Of a stretch of 64,000 bases of DNA, positions 16,458 to 26,283 are shown one piece after another (the stretch's first letter is position 1; every line of letters begins with the position of its first letter). The notes below the pieces were generated by a model that ran no database searches, was not told where the DNA came from, and worked only from the letters and a program-made list of their open reading frames with translations. Source of the DNA: Pseudomonas sp. GV071 (GTDB taxonomy: Bacteria; Pseudomonadota; Gammaproteobacteria; Pseudomonadales; Pseudomonadaceae); the NCBI RefSeq assembly GCF_003050835.1, contig NZ_QAOJ01000002.1, forward strand, positions 492,529-556,528. Reading direction: 5' to 3'. A program made the translations under genes and the position numbers.

Positions 16458-17309
16458 ATGCAAAAACTGGAAGTGTTTCAATCGCTGTGGGGCATGGAGC
16501 TCAAGCACCCCACCAAGCCCGAGCGCAGCCACGAAGAGAACTTCGCCATGGCCGCCGATGCCGGGTTTGCCGGCATCTGCCTGGACCCCAATACCGACGA
16601 GTTGCCGTATTACCGCGAGACCGTGCCGCTGTTTGCCAAGTACGGGCTGAAAAGCATGGTCAACCTGTTCCCGCGGCGTATGGACGAGATGCAGCCGCTG
16701 CTGGATTTTGCCCGCGAGGTGCATGCGGCGAAGGTCAATACCATCGCCCAGGTGATGCCGGTGAGCGTCGCGGGCGCCATTCCGTTGATCAACCGCTGGC
16801 TTGAGCAGGCGCGCGAAAATGGCTTCGAGCTGCTCTTCGAAACCCACCGCAACGGCATTCTCAACGACCTGTACTACACCCTCGAAGTGCTCGATGCGAT
16901 TCCCCAATTGCAGCTGACCGCTGACCTTTCGCACTTCGTCGTCGACCGTGAATTTCCCCTGCCGATCAGCGCCCGCGACCAGGCATTTATCCAGCGTATT
17001 CACGAGCGCACCGACTGTTTGCAGGGGCGCATTGCCACGGCCGAGCAGGTGCAAATCCAGATCGGTTTCCCCCAGCACCAGGCCTGGGTGGAGCAGTTCA
17101 AAGTCTGGTGGAAACAAGGCATGGCCAACTGGCGGGCGCGCAATGCAGCGGATGCCACCTGTGTGTTTCTCTGCGAACTCGGCCCACCGCCCTACGCTAT
17201 TACCGGTGCCGATGGCCTGGAGCTCTCGGACCGCTGGCAGGAGGCGCTGACCATCAAGCGCTGGGCCGAAGAACTGTGGGCCGAACTGGAGGCCGAGCAA
17301 GCGTCCTGA
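16458..17309 (+). CDS. Xylose-isomerase-like TIM-barrel protein (sugar phosphate isomerase/epimerase family)
   Basis: 283 aa, soluble. The pattern of a TIM barrel with metal-ligand candidates is visible: ELLFETHRNG (Glu, His), LTADLSHFVV (Asp, His) and CELGPPPYAITG (Glu). The family includes isomerases, epimerases and lyases; I cannot assign a substrate. It starts 15 bp after the desaturase stop with only a weak ribosome-binding site, so it is probably translated from the same message. No sugar-specific gene is nearby, which makes the pairing with a desaturase unusual. Confidence 0.72.
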   Translation: MQKLEVFQSLWGMELKHPTKPERSHEENFAMAADAGFAGICLDPNTDELPYYRETVPLFAKYGLKSMVNLFPRRMDEMQPLLDFAREVHAAKVNTIAQVMPVSVAGAIPLINRWLEQARENGFELLFETHRNGILNDLYYTLEVLDAIPQLQLTADLSHFVVDREFPLPISARDQAFIQRIHERTDCLQGRIATAEQVQIQIGFPQHQAWVEQFKVWWKQGMANWRARNAADATCVFLCELGPPPYAITGADGLELSDRWQEALTIKRWAEELWAELEAEQAS

Positions 17310-17406
17310 GATTCACCGCTCAAGCTGGCGTCAGACCGGCCTACGCGTTGCTGATTTGTACTGCCCGTTTCACACAACAACTAAACCATTAACGGGGTAG
17401 GCAGGT

Positions 17407-18486
17407 ATGAGACTGATCGCATTGGGGTTGCTGTTGGGCATGGCGTTGCCGCTGCACGCCGAAGAGAAAGTGGTGAACATCTTCAACTGGGGCGACTACG
17501 TCGGCCCGCAGGCGCTGAAGGACTTCGAAGCCGAGACCGGCATCAAGGTGCATTACGACACCTTCGACAGCCTGGAAATTCTCGAAAGCAAACTGCTCAC
17601 CGGACGCACCGGTTATGACGTGGTGTTCCCCACCAACACCATCGTCGGCCGCTTGCTGCCGGCCAAGGCCTTGCAGCCGGTAGACCCGCAGAAGCTCAAA
17701 GGCCTGAGCAACATCGACCCGGAAATTCTCGCCAAGTTTGCCCAGGTCGACCCCGGCAACCGCTATGCCGTGCCGTACACCTGGGGCACCACGGGCCTGG
17801 CGATGAACCTGCAAGCCGTGCAAAAACGCATCCCCGACGCACCGATCGACAGCCTCGACCTGCTGTTCAAACCCGAGTACGCCAGCAAGCTCAAAGACTG
17901 CGGCATCGCCATTCTCGATGCGCCGCAGGAGGTGCTCAGCATCGCCCTCAACTACCTGGGCAAGTCGCCCTACAGCCATGACCCGGCTGACCTCAAAGAG
18001 GCGCAACAGCTGCTGGCCAAGCTGCGCCCCAACGTGCGTTATATCGGCTACGGCACCCTCAGCACCGACCTCGCCAACGGCAATATCTGCATCGCCCTGA
18101 CCTACAGCGGCGACGCCAGCACAGCGCAGGCGCAGGTGGCCGAAACCAAGCAGAACTTCGAAGTGATCTACCGCATTCCCCGCGAAGGCACCCTGCTATG
18201 GGCTGACTCCATGGCGATGCCGGCCAACGCCCCGCACCCGGAAGCGGCCAAGGCGTTTATCGAATTCATGATGCGCCCGGCATCGATGGCCGAGCTGACC
18301 AACAGCCTGTACTACGCCAACGCCAACCAGGCGTCGACGCCCTTGGTGGACAAGGCCGTGAGTGAAGACCCGAACATTTACCCGCCACAGGAAGTGCGGG
18401 CCAAGTTGTTCAGTGAAGAGATGCTGCCGGCCAAAGTGCTGCGTGAACGCACCCGCGCCTGGGCGGATTTTCGCGCGCAGAAGTGA
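17407..18486 (+). CDS. PotF/SpuD-like polyamine-binding periplasmic protein (orphan)
   Basis: 359 aa with a signal peptide cleaved near LHA-EEK. The mature start VVNIFNWGDYVGPQALKDFEAETGIKVHYDTFDS and LPYTWGTTGLAMN-type motifs are those of PotF-family binding proteins for putrescine, spermidine or related amines. A good ribosome-binding site (GGTAGGCAGGT) precedes the ATG. No permease or ATPase gene is adjacent, so it either feeds a transporter encoded elsewhere or acts as a sensor. A second, different PotF-like orphan is at 36058-37161. Confidence 0.88.
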   Translation: MRLIALGLLLGMALPLHAEEKVVNIFNWGDYVGPQALKDFEAETGIKVHYDTFDSLEILESKLLTGRTGYDVVFPTNTIVGRLLPAKALQPVDPQKLKGLSNIDPEILAKFAQVDPGNRYAVPYTWGTTGLAMNLQAVQKRIPDAPIDSLDLLFKPEYASKLKDCGIAILDAPQEVLSIALNYLGKSPYSHDPADLKEAQQLLAKLRPNVRYIGYGTLSTDLANGNICIALTYSGDASTAQAQVAETKQNFEVIYRIPREGTLLWADSMAMPANAPHPEAAKAFIEFMMRPASMAELTNSLYYANANQASTPLVDKAVSEDPNIYPPQEVRAKLFSEEMLPAKVLRERTRAWADFRAQK

Positions 18487-18519
18487 GGGCCGGCCAAGAT
18501 CGCTTGGTGCGCGAAGCGG

Positions 18520-19485
<966 letters not shown>

Positions 19486-21726
19486 TTAGAACGAAGCAGT
19501 CAGGCTGGTGTAGACCGTGCGCCCCGGCTCGTTGTAAGTGGCCGCACCGGCGCCTTCGATGTTGGTCACGCCCTGGGCGTTGCCTTCGCGGTACAGGCGT
19601 TTGTCGAACAGGTTGTCGACGCCGGCGGTCACGCTGAGGTTTTTGCTCAGCGCATAGGTGCCGCTGGCGCCAGCGATGGCATAGGGCGACAGCGACTGGC
19701 TGGAAGTGCCGGTGACCGGGTCGCCGTGGTAGTCGTATTTCTTCGGCTCCTGCTTGCCGTACCAGGCCACGCTGAGCTGCAGCGACAGGTCCTCGCGCAC
19801 CTGCCAATCGAGCATGGAGTTGAGGGTGTACTTCGGCGTTACCGAGAGCACGTCGCCGGTTTGCTTGTTTTTCGATTGCAGCATGTAGGTGAAGTTGTTG
19901 GTCCAGTTCAGGTCTTCGGCCAGCGGCAGGCTCAGGTTGCCTTCCAGGCCTTCGACCAGGGCCTTGGGCACGTTTTCCCACTGGTACACCGCAGCGTTGC
20001 GGTAGCTGCCGGTGCCACCGCTGGCCGAGCCGACCGGCGACAGGCCGGACTCGATCTTGTTTTTGTAGTCGTTGCGGAAGTAGGTCAGGCCCGCCACCAC
20101 CCCGTCGAGTTTGTATTCGATGCCCAGCTCTTTGTTGATGCTGGTTTCGGCCTTGAGGTCATCGTTGCCTTGCAGGTAGCAACTGGTGGTCTGCCCGTAG
20201 CAACCCTGGCCACGGCTATACAGCAGGTAGTCCTCATTGAGCTGGTAGAGGTTCGGCGCTTTGTAGGCACGGGCGATACCGGCTTTCAGGGTGAGGGTGT
20301 CGGTGAGCACCTGCGACAGGTTCAGCGACGGGCTCCAGTTGTCGCCCACCACATTGTGGTGATCGAAACGCAGGCCGGGGGTGAGCATGGTGCCGGGCAG
20401 CAGCTCGATGTTGTCTTCGGCGAACAGCGAGAAGATCTGTGCTTGCGAATCGGTGCTGCGGCCGCTGCTGGTCAACCCGCTGACGGCGCCGCCTTCGCTG
20501 GTGGACTGGGTATTGGAACTGGGGTCGTCGAGTTTCTGCTGGGTCCATTCGCTGCCCAGGGTCAGGGTCTGGTCGAGGCCACCCGTCTGTAGCGGCAGGT
20601 TCACTTCGCCATGGGCAGAAAGATCGCGCAGTACGGACTCGTAGAAGTCGCTGTTGGAGAAGATGCCTTCGGTGCCGCCGGCCAGGCCTTCGTTGATGCG
20701 CTTGTTGCGGGTTTTTTCGTATTGAAGGTAGGCCATCGAGCTGCCGAAGTCCCATTCGCCGCGGTGGGTGAGGGCATAGGTTTCGCGGTAGGTGCGGTTG
20801 GTTTCCTCGCCCAAAAGGCTTTTCACCGTGGCATTGCTGTTGGTGTTCTGGGTATCGCCGGTGTAGATGTTGCCCTGGCGGCTGAAGCCTGTTTCCAGCT
20901 CCACGCTCTGCTCGGGGGTGAGCTGCCAGCTGAGCAGGGCGTTGACGTCTTTGTTGCGCACGCCTTCACGACCAGCCGGCAGGGTGCCGGCCTGGTTGCC
21001 GATGCGGGTGGATTCGTGGCCCTGATTGATGTCCCAGTCGTCCGAGTCGGTCTTGGCCACGTTGCCGTACACGCGGTAGCTGAGGCTGTCGGTGAGTGGG
21101 CCATTGAGACCAAAACTCATGCGTTTGGTGGCGCCTTCATCGCCGTGCTGCGGGAAGGAGTTGTAGACCGTGACGTTGCCGTGGGTTTCGGCGCTGGCTT
21201 TTTTGGTGATGATGTTCACCACGCCGCCGGCGGCACCGTTGCCATAACGGGCGGCGGCCGGGCCGCGGATCACTTCGATGCGCTCGACCTGATCGGCCGG
21301 CACCCAGTTGGTGTCGCCGCGGCTGTCGCGCTCGCCGCGCCAGCCGTAACGCACCGAGTTGCGGCTGCCGACCGGTTTGCCGTCGACCAGAATCAGGGTG
21401 TTTTCCGGGCCCATGCCGCGGATGTCGATCTGCCGGCTGTTGCCGCGCTGGCCGCTGGTGGAGTTACCGGTGAGGTTGACGCCAGGCATGGTGCGGATGA
21501 TCTGCGACAGATCGTTGGCCGGCGGGCGCTTCTTGATGTCCTCGGCGGTGATCACCGACACGCCGGGCGCCTGCTTGGTTTCTTCTTCCGCCGTGGCGAC
21601 CACCGAGGTGCTTTGTAGCTCCAGCGCTGTGTCGTTCGGCGCCGCAGTGGCAGCGTGCACGCTGGCGGCCAGCAGGTAGCTGGACAATAGCAGGAAGGGG
21701 GCAGCAGTGAGCGCGCGTGACGACAT
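19486..21726 (-). CDS. pfeA: PfeA: TonB-dependent ferric-enterobactin receptor
   Basis: 746 aa. Signal peptide at 1-25, a TonB box region near SVVATAEEE, a plug domain (VSVITAEDIKKRPPANDLSQIIRTMPGVNLTG ... GGVVNIITKK), then a 22-strand barrel ending in a C-terminal Phe (TASF) as outer-membrane proteins do. Strongly FepA/PfeA-like. Flanked by pfeE and pfeS-pfeR in the P. aeruginosa order, so regulation by PfeR on enterobactin is expected. I looked for a Fur box in the 100 bp upstream and found only weak partial matches (GATGATAAG near 21767). Confidence 0.93.
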   Translation of the reverse strand: MSSRALTAAPFLLLSSYLLAASVHAATAAPNDTALELQSTSVVATAEEETKQAPGVSVITAEDIKKRPPANDLSQIIRTMPGVNLTGNSTSGQRGNSRQIDIRGMGPENTLILVDGKPVGSRNSVRYGWRGERDSRGDTNWVPADQVERIEVIRGPAAARYGNGAAGGVVNIITKKASAETHGNVTVYNSFPQHGDEGATKRMSFGLNGPLTDSLSYRVYGNVAKTDSDDWDINQGHESTRIGNQAGTLPAGREGVRNKDVNALLSWQLTPEQSVELETGFSRQGNIYTGDTQNTNSNATVKSLLGEETNRTYRETYALTHRGEWDFGSSMAYLQYEKTRNKRINEGLAGGTEGIFSNSDFYESVLRDLSAHGEVNLPLQTGGLDQTLTLGSEWTQQKLDDPSSNTQSTSEGGAVSGLTSSGRSTDSQAQIFSLFAEDNIELLPGTMLTPGLRFDHHNVVGDNWSPSLNLSQVLTDTLTLKAGIARAYKAPNLYQLNEDYLLYSRGQGCYGQTTSCYLQGNDDLKAETSINKELGIEYKLDGVVAGLTYFRNDYKNKIESGLSPVGSASGGTGSYRNAAVYQWENVPKALVEGLEGNLSLPLAEDLNWTNNFTYMLQSKNKQTGDVLSVTPKYTLNSMLDWQVREDLSLQLSVAWYGKQEPKKYDYHGDPVTGTSSQSLSPYAIAGASGTYALSKNLSVTAGVDNLFDKRLYREGNAQGVTNIEGAGAATYNEPGRTVYTSLTASF

Positions 21727-21826
21727 CGGGGATCTCCGGGCAATACGGCGGGTAGCGGAAGATCGCAGATGATAAGAGCTCGCAATTAAGAGGCAAGCGC
21801 ATTAACTTTCTAAACACTTCGGCTTG

Positions 21827-23176
21827 TCAGTTAACCGCTGGTGCCGCCGGCAAGTGCAGGTGCAAACACAGACCGGGCGCCGCATTGCTCGCCCACAACC
21901 TGCCGTTTTGCATCTCGATGGCGCGGCGGGCGATGGCCAGGCCAAGGCCAAAACCTTCACCTGCGCTGCTCTCCAGGCGCTGGTAAGGCTGGAAGATTTT
22001 CTCCAGATCGGCTTCGGCCACGCCGCTGCCCTGATCGCGCACCCACAGGTGCCAGAAGTCACCATCACGCTCACCACCGAAGGTCACGGTGCCGCCGGCG
22101 GGGGAATGGCGGATGGCATTGCGCAGCAGGTTTTCCAGCGCCTGTGCCAGGCTGTCGAGGTGCACCTGCACCCGGCACTCGACCCCCAGCAAGCAGGGCA
22201 GGCGTTCGGCCGCCCAGCCACTTTCGAAGCAGGCGTCTTCGCGCAGCGCTTCCCACACCGACAGCGCCAACACCGGCTCGGTCTCCAGCTGTGGGCGTTC
22301 GGTGTCCATCCAGGCCAGGTATAGGGTGTCTTCCAACAGGCGCTGCATGTCATCGATTTCGCGGTCCAGGCGCTGGCGCAATTGCTCCGGTGCCAGGGCG
22401 CTGTCATGAGCGATGCGCAACCTTGCCAGCGGCGTGCGCAGTTCGTGGGACAACGTGCGCAGCAGCAAGCGCTGCTGGCTCAGGCTTTGCCGTTGGCGCT
22501 CGGCCATGTGTTCCAGGGCCTGGGCCAACTCGCCCAGCTCATCGCGGCGGTTGGCTAGCGGCATGCTCAGCGGCGCGTTATCCAGCTCATCGGCGCGCAA
22601 CGCATCGGCGCGGTCGCGCAGGCGGTTGAGCGGCACCACCAGGTGGCGGTAAATCAGCAAGCCGAGCAACGCCGCGAGCAATGCCGGCACCACGCCATGG
22701 GTGATCAGGTGGGTCCAGGGCGTGAGGCCACTGGGCAGCAGACGTTCCGGCAACTGAATCACCAGGCGGCCCTGCTCGGGGTGTTCGGGAAAATCGATGC
22801 TGACGAAGGGCAGCTCGTTTTGCAGGCGCCGGCTCATCGGCCAATCGAGGCGGCGCATATAGGTGAGGTGGCTATATTCCGCGCTGGTGAGCGGCGTGCT
22901 GCCGAGGCTTTGCAGGTGATCGCCGAGCACCGCCACCCAGGTGTTTTCCTTGTCTGCCAGTTGCGTGCGAAAACGCTCCACGCCGGCGGCGCCCTGCAGC
23001 TGCCAAACGGCTTCGGCCTGCTGTGCGTACTGGGCCAGGTAGTCGCGATCCGGCGGGGCGAGGAAGTAGGTGCTGCGTTCCACCGACAGGCCCCAGATGT
23101 AGATCAGCCAGGTCAGCAGCACACAGAAAGCAATCTGCACCAGTGCCAGCTTCCACAGCAGCGGGTGACGGCGCAT
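21827..23176 (-). CDS. pfeS: PfeS: sensor histidine kinase for enterobactin
   Basis: 449 aa. TM1 at about 9-28, a periplasmic domain of about 140 residues, TM2 at about 170-190 (VVPALLAALLGLLIY), HAMP, HisKA with the phospho-acceptor in LSHELRTPLARLR, and an HATPase domain with NLLRNAIRHSP, DQGSGV and GFGLGLAI. The ATG overlaps the pfeR stop as TGATG, so the pair is translationally coupled. That decides the start at 23176 over an upstream frame inside pfeR. Its periplasmic domain should detect ferric enterobactin once taken up by PfeA. Confidence 0.9.
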   Translation of the reverse strand: MRRHPLLWKLALVQIAFCVLLTWLIYIWGLSVERSTYFLAPPDRDYLAQYAQQAEAVWQLQGAAGVERFRTQLADKENTWVAVLGDHLQSLGSTPLTSAEYSHLTYMRRLDWPMSRRLQNELPFVSIDFPEHPEQGRLVIQLPERLLPSGLTPWTHLITHGVVPALLAALLGLLIYRHLVVPLNRLRDRADALRADELDNAPLSMPLANRRDELGELAQALEHMAERQRQSLSQQRLLLRTLSHELRTPLARLRIAHDSALAPEQLRQRLDREIDDMQRLLEDTLYLAWMDTERPQLETEPVLALSVWEALREDACFESGWAAERLPCLLGVECRVQVHLDSLAQALENLLRNAIRHSPAGGTVTFGGERDGDFWHLWVRDQGSGVAEADLEKIFQPYQRLESSAGEGFGLGLAIARRAIEMQNGRLWASNAAPGLCLHLHLPAAPAVN

Positions 23177-23898
23177 CAGGCGGTTGCGGCTTCGACGAGC
23201 AAATAGCCCTGGCCACGCACCGCCTGAATCTGCAGATGCTGAACGCCTATGTCGGCCAGCTTGCGACGCACGTTGCACACGTGCACATCGAGGCCACGGT
23301 CCAGCCGGGTGTAGTTGCGGTGCAGCACGCTCTGGTACAGAAACACCTTGCTCAGCGCTTCGCCGGCATGGGTATGCAGGGTGGCGAGCAGGCGGTATTC
23401 GGAGGGCGTCAGGCCGGCGGTGCGGCCGTCCTGGCTGACGTCCTGGGCCTGGTCGTCGAACTGCAGCCGGGCATCCACACGGGGTGCCGGCTGGCGTTGG
23501 TCGAGGTGCACGCGGCGCAGCAGGGCGTTGGTACGCGCATCCAGTTCAGCCAGGCTGAAGGGCTTGGGCAGGTAGTCATCGGCGCCCCGGGTAAAACCGG
23601 TAATGCGGTCCTGCTCGGCGCCGAGGGCCGACATCAGCATTACCGGGGTGCCGTGCTGATGGCGCAGGCTGTCGAGCACCTGCAGGCCGTCCATGCCGGG
23701 CAGCATGATGTCCAGCAGCACCAGGTCGAAGGGCTGTTGTTGCGCGGCGGCCAGGCCCTGCAAGCCGTTGCCGCACGTGGTGACGGCAAAGCCGCGCTGG
23801 CGGAAATGCTGGTCCAGGTCTTCGCGCAGGCGTGGGTCGTCTTCGACCAGCAGCAGGCGAGGTGTGGGGGCAGGGTGGTCTAGATGAGAATATTTCAC
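23176..23898 (-). CDS. pfeR: PfeR: OmpR-type response regulator, activator of pfeA
   Basis: About 240 aa. A receiver domain with acidic pocket (LLVEDDPRLRED), phosphorylation Asp in LVLLDIMLPGMDG and Lys in LPKPFSL, then an OmpR-type winged-helix domain (LTPSEYRLLATL ... GLDVHVCNVRRKL ... VRGQGYLL). Start uncertain: GTG at 23898 gives a normal length, while a GTG at 23952 would add 18 residues; neither has a strong ribosome-binding site. First gene of the pfeR-S-A-E set; 81 bp separate it from the stop of the tannase-family gene, enough for its own promoter. Confidence 0.87.
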   Translation of the reverse strand: MKYSHLDHPAPTPRLLLVEDDPRLREDLDQHFRQRGFAVTTCGNGLQGLAAAQQQPFDLVLLDIMLPGMDGLQVLDSLRHQHGTPVMLMSALGAEQDRITGFTRGADDYLPKPFSLAELDARTNALLRRVHLDQRQPAPRVDARLQFDDQAQDVSQDGRTAGLTPSEYRLLATLHTHAGEALSKVFLYQSVLHRNYTRLDRGLDVHVCNVRRKLADIGVQHLQIQAVRGQGYLLVEAATA

Positions 23899-23979
23899 AA
23901 CTGCAACTATCGCATTTGTCGCCCGATTCTGGCAATCGGCCGTTTGCCGCACTCAGGCATTACCCGGCCACGCGCCGCC

Positions 23980-25566
23980 TCAACGTTGCCGTGGCGTATA
24001 GGGCGTAAGCAAATCCGAACCCAGCCAACGCACCGGCGCTGGAGTCACCAGCGGCGGGCCGGCGTGGTAGCTGCTGGCGTGCTGCGGATCGCCGCTGCCG
24101 TCGTACGTGGCCAGCGCGGGATACGGAAAAACGGGGCGACTGGCGCCGGTGGCGGGATTGCGGGTGAGGATCACCTCGGGCGCCTGACCCTGTTCCACCC
24201 AGTTGATCAACGGGGTGAGCAGGTCGATCTGCGCCAAGCCTTCGCCGCCGCCGCAGTGGTACATGCCGGGCAACATAAACAGGCGTTCGAACGATTCGGT
24301 GGTGGCCTTGCCCAGCTGGTTTTGCAGCGCTTCGTGGTAGGCGATGCTGTTCAGCGGGGTGATGTGCTGGTCCGACCAGCCGTGCCAGAGCAGCAGCTTG
24401 TGGCCGGCGCCAGCGAAGGTGGAAAGGTCGGGATTGCTGGCGTCGTACAGCGGGTGGGTGATGCGCAGTCTGTCGAGGGTGGCGGCAGCAAAGTGCAGGT
24501 CGCCGGGGCTAAAGTCAGTGGCGGGGTTGGGCTCGAACACCACGTTGCGCAACGCTTCTTTGGCCACTAATTGGCTGCCGGTGGGTTGCTCGGCCTGGTA
24601 GGGCACGAACAGCCCGGCCCAGGCCAATTCTGAACCCGGCTGCGGGCCGCCGAGGGTCAGGCGTTCGCCGCTCTTTTGGTCATGCGGGCCGTCGTACAGG
24701 CGTTGAGCAGCGGCGATTTCGGCGCTGCTCAGGCACGTCGACGGCGGCTCACCAGGCTTGCACAGCAGCACGCTGAGGTCGACCTGACAGGCGCGTGGGT
24801 CATTGAGCAGACCATCGACCTGACCATCCAGGCCATCGCATTGGGTGAGCACCGCCTGGTGCAGCAGCGGCAATTTCGCCGCCAGCAGCACCGGCTGGCC
24901 GTTGCCGTCCAGATTGGCGGTGGCTTGCCACGGGTGGTACAGGCCGTTCTGCACGACAAAGATCAGCGACGGCGCGCCCGCGAGAATGCCGTCGAAATCG
25001 TGCGGGTAACGTTGCGCTTCCATCAGCGCTTCGCGGCCGCCGTCCGAGCAGCCGCTGAAATAGGAAAACTGCGGCGCCTGCCCGTAGAAACGTGCGATCA
25101 ACTGCTTCGCCGCCAGGGCGGTGAGGTGCACGCCGCGGTAGGCGAAGTCGATGCGCTGCTGTGGGTCCTGGCCAAACGCACCGCCGGCGCTTTGGTGGCC
25201 CATGTCGGTGGAGGCCAGGGCAAAGCCGCCAGTGGCCAACGGCGCGCAACCGTCGGCAACGAACGGGTTGAGCGAGATCTGCCCGCAAAAACCGCCACAG
25301 CCCAACTGCAGGTAGCGTCCGGTCCAGCTGTGAAGCGGCAGTTGCAGGCGAAAGCCGATGTGAGGGGCGAGCACGCCTTCGACGTCGCACACGGCAATGT
25401 CCTTGGCGCTGCTTTCGACGGCCGTGCGCACCTGGCTGCCAGGGCCGCCGATGGCACTGAGGTCGGCACCGGCCAGCGCGGCGCAGGTCATTACTGGCTT
25501 GGCCACCGGCTGGGCGCTGGCGAACCCGGAGGCGATTACCAGCAGGAGCAGCACCCCGCGGAGCAC
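23980..25566 (-). CDS. Secreted tannase / feruloyl-esterase family hydrolase
   Basis: 528 aa with a signal peptide (cleavage near ASAQP), exported. The tannase/feruloyl esterase family signature is present: GCGGFCGQ, the nucleophile in FSGCSDGGREALMEAQRYP, the acid region LLLWHGWSDQHITP and the C-terminal His in PGMYHCGGGEG, with paired cysteines as in the family. These enzymes release phenolic acids such as ferulate or gallate from plant esters. It starts 4 bp after the MarR gene stop, so it shares a message with the ferulate regulator. That places it functionally at the head of the ferulate route. GTG start at 25566 with GGAGGGC upstream. Confidence 0.87.
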   Translation of the reverse strand: MLRGVLLLLVIASGFASAQPVAKPVMTCAALAGADLSAIGGPGSQVRTAVESSAKDIAVCDVEGVLAPHIGFRLQLPLHSWTGRYLQLGCGGFCGQISLNPFVADGCAPLATGGFALASTDMGHQSAGGAFGQDPQQRIDFAYRGVHLTALAAKQLIARFYGQAPQFSYFSGCSDGGREALMEAQRYPHDFDGILAGAPSLIFVVQNGLYHPWQATANLDGNGQPVLLAAKLPLLHQAVLTQCDGLDGQVDGLLNDPRACQVDLSVLLCKPGEPPSTCLSSAEIAAAQRLYDGPHDQKSGERLTLGGPQPGSELAWAGLFVPYQAEQPTGSQLVAKEALRNVVFEPNPATDFSPGDLHFAAATLDRLRITHPLYDASNPDLSTFAGAGHKLLLWHGWSDQHITPLNSIAYHEALQNQLGKATTESFERLFMLPGMYHCGGGEGLAQIDLLTPLINWVEQGQAPEVILTRNPATGASRPVFPYPALATYDGSGDPQHASSYHAGPPLVTPAPVRWLGSDLLTPYTPRQR

Positions 25567-25570
25567 GGCC

Positions 25571-26041
25571 TCAGCCCTCCCGGTACAGGCGGTTGAGCAA
25601 GCCCAACAGCTGTTGGCGTTCGTCGGGGTTGAGGGCAGCGGTGGCGTCCAGGTCGCTTTGCACCACCACGTCTTTGAGGGTTTTCAGCAGTTGCTCGCCG
25701 GCCTTGCTGAGAAACAGACCGTAGGAGCGTTTGTCCGGATTACTGCGCACGCGCATGGCCAGGCCGCGCTCTTCCAGTTTGTTCACCATCAGCACCGCTT
25801 GCGGCGGCTCGATGGCCAGCGCTTTGGCCAGATCGGCCTGCATGAGCCCAGGCGATTGTTCGATGATGCTCAGCGCGGTGAACTGCGCCGGGCGAATGGC
25901 GTGTTCTTCCAGGCGAGTAGCCAGGTGCTGGGAGATCTTCAATTGCACCCGCCGCATCACATACCCCACCAGATTTTCCAGGCCGCTATCGAGCGTGGCC
26001 GGGTCGGCGGGCTGTGCCTGGGTTTTGGCGTTGCGGGGCAT
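25571..26041 (-). CDS. ferR: MarR-family repressor of the ferulate genes (FerR-like)
   Basis: 156 aa. A MarR fold with winged HTH (GLMQADLAKALAIEPPQAVLMVNKLEERGLAMRVRSNPDKRSYGLFLSKAG). It is divergent from ech-vdh-fcs and co-directional with the tannase-family gene. In other proteobacteria a MarR protein here binds the promoter and is released by the pathway CoA thioester. A TAGTTA-N7-TAACTA site over the ech -35 box is a likely operator. The ferR name follows that context; the sequence itself only proves MarR. Confidence 0.8.
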   Translation of the reverse strand: MPRNAKTQAQPADPATLDSGLENLVGYVMRRVQLKISQHLATRLEEHAIRPAQFTALSIIEQSPGLMQADLAKALAIEPPQAVLMVNKLEERGLAMRVRSNPDKRSYGLFLSKAGEQLLKTLKDVVVQSDLDATAALNPDERQQLLGLLNRLYREG

Positions 26042-26215
26042 GAAAAGGTCCTGGGCGGGAAAACTGGTTAGGCATGTTAATAATTTTTTCGCTGGGCTGC
26101 ACCGCGGATTTTGCTATTTGGTTATCTGTGTTAACAGTTAGGCCCAGCATTTATTGGGGTTTATCGCAATTTAAGGCCAATAGAAGCTAATAAAATCCGG
26201 GTCATAATGAAAATA

Positions 26216-26251
26216 TAGTTAATTGACATAACTAAAAAAGCGGCTTAATTT
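26216..26251 (+). promoter_or_regulatory. ech-vdh-fcs promoter with MarR-type operator
   Basis: TTGACA (26223-26228), a 17-bp spacer and TAATTT (26246-26251) form a good sigma70 promoter 32 bp before the ech start codon. TAGTTA (26216-26221) and TAACTA (26229-26234) make a perfect 6-bp inverted repeat bracketing the -35 box, ideal for repression by the divergent MarR protein. Confidence 0.65.
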
Positions 26252-26283
26252 CGCCTCATCTAACCCAGACATGAGGCAGTGAG

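Noticed and set aside
21727..21826. Fur box before pfeA
   Set aside because: GATGATAAG near 21767 matches only half a site and the rest of the 19-bp pattern is absent; regulation by PfeR alone is the safer statement.
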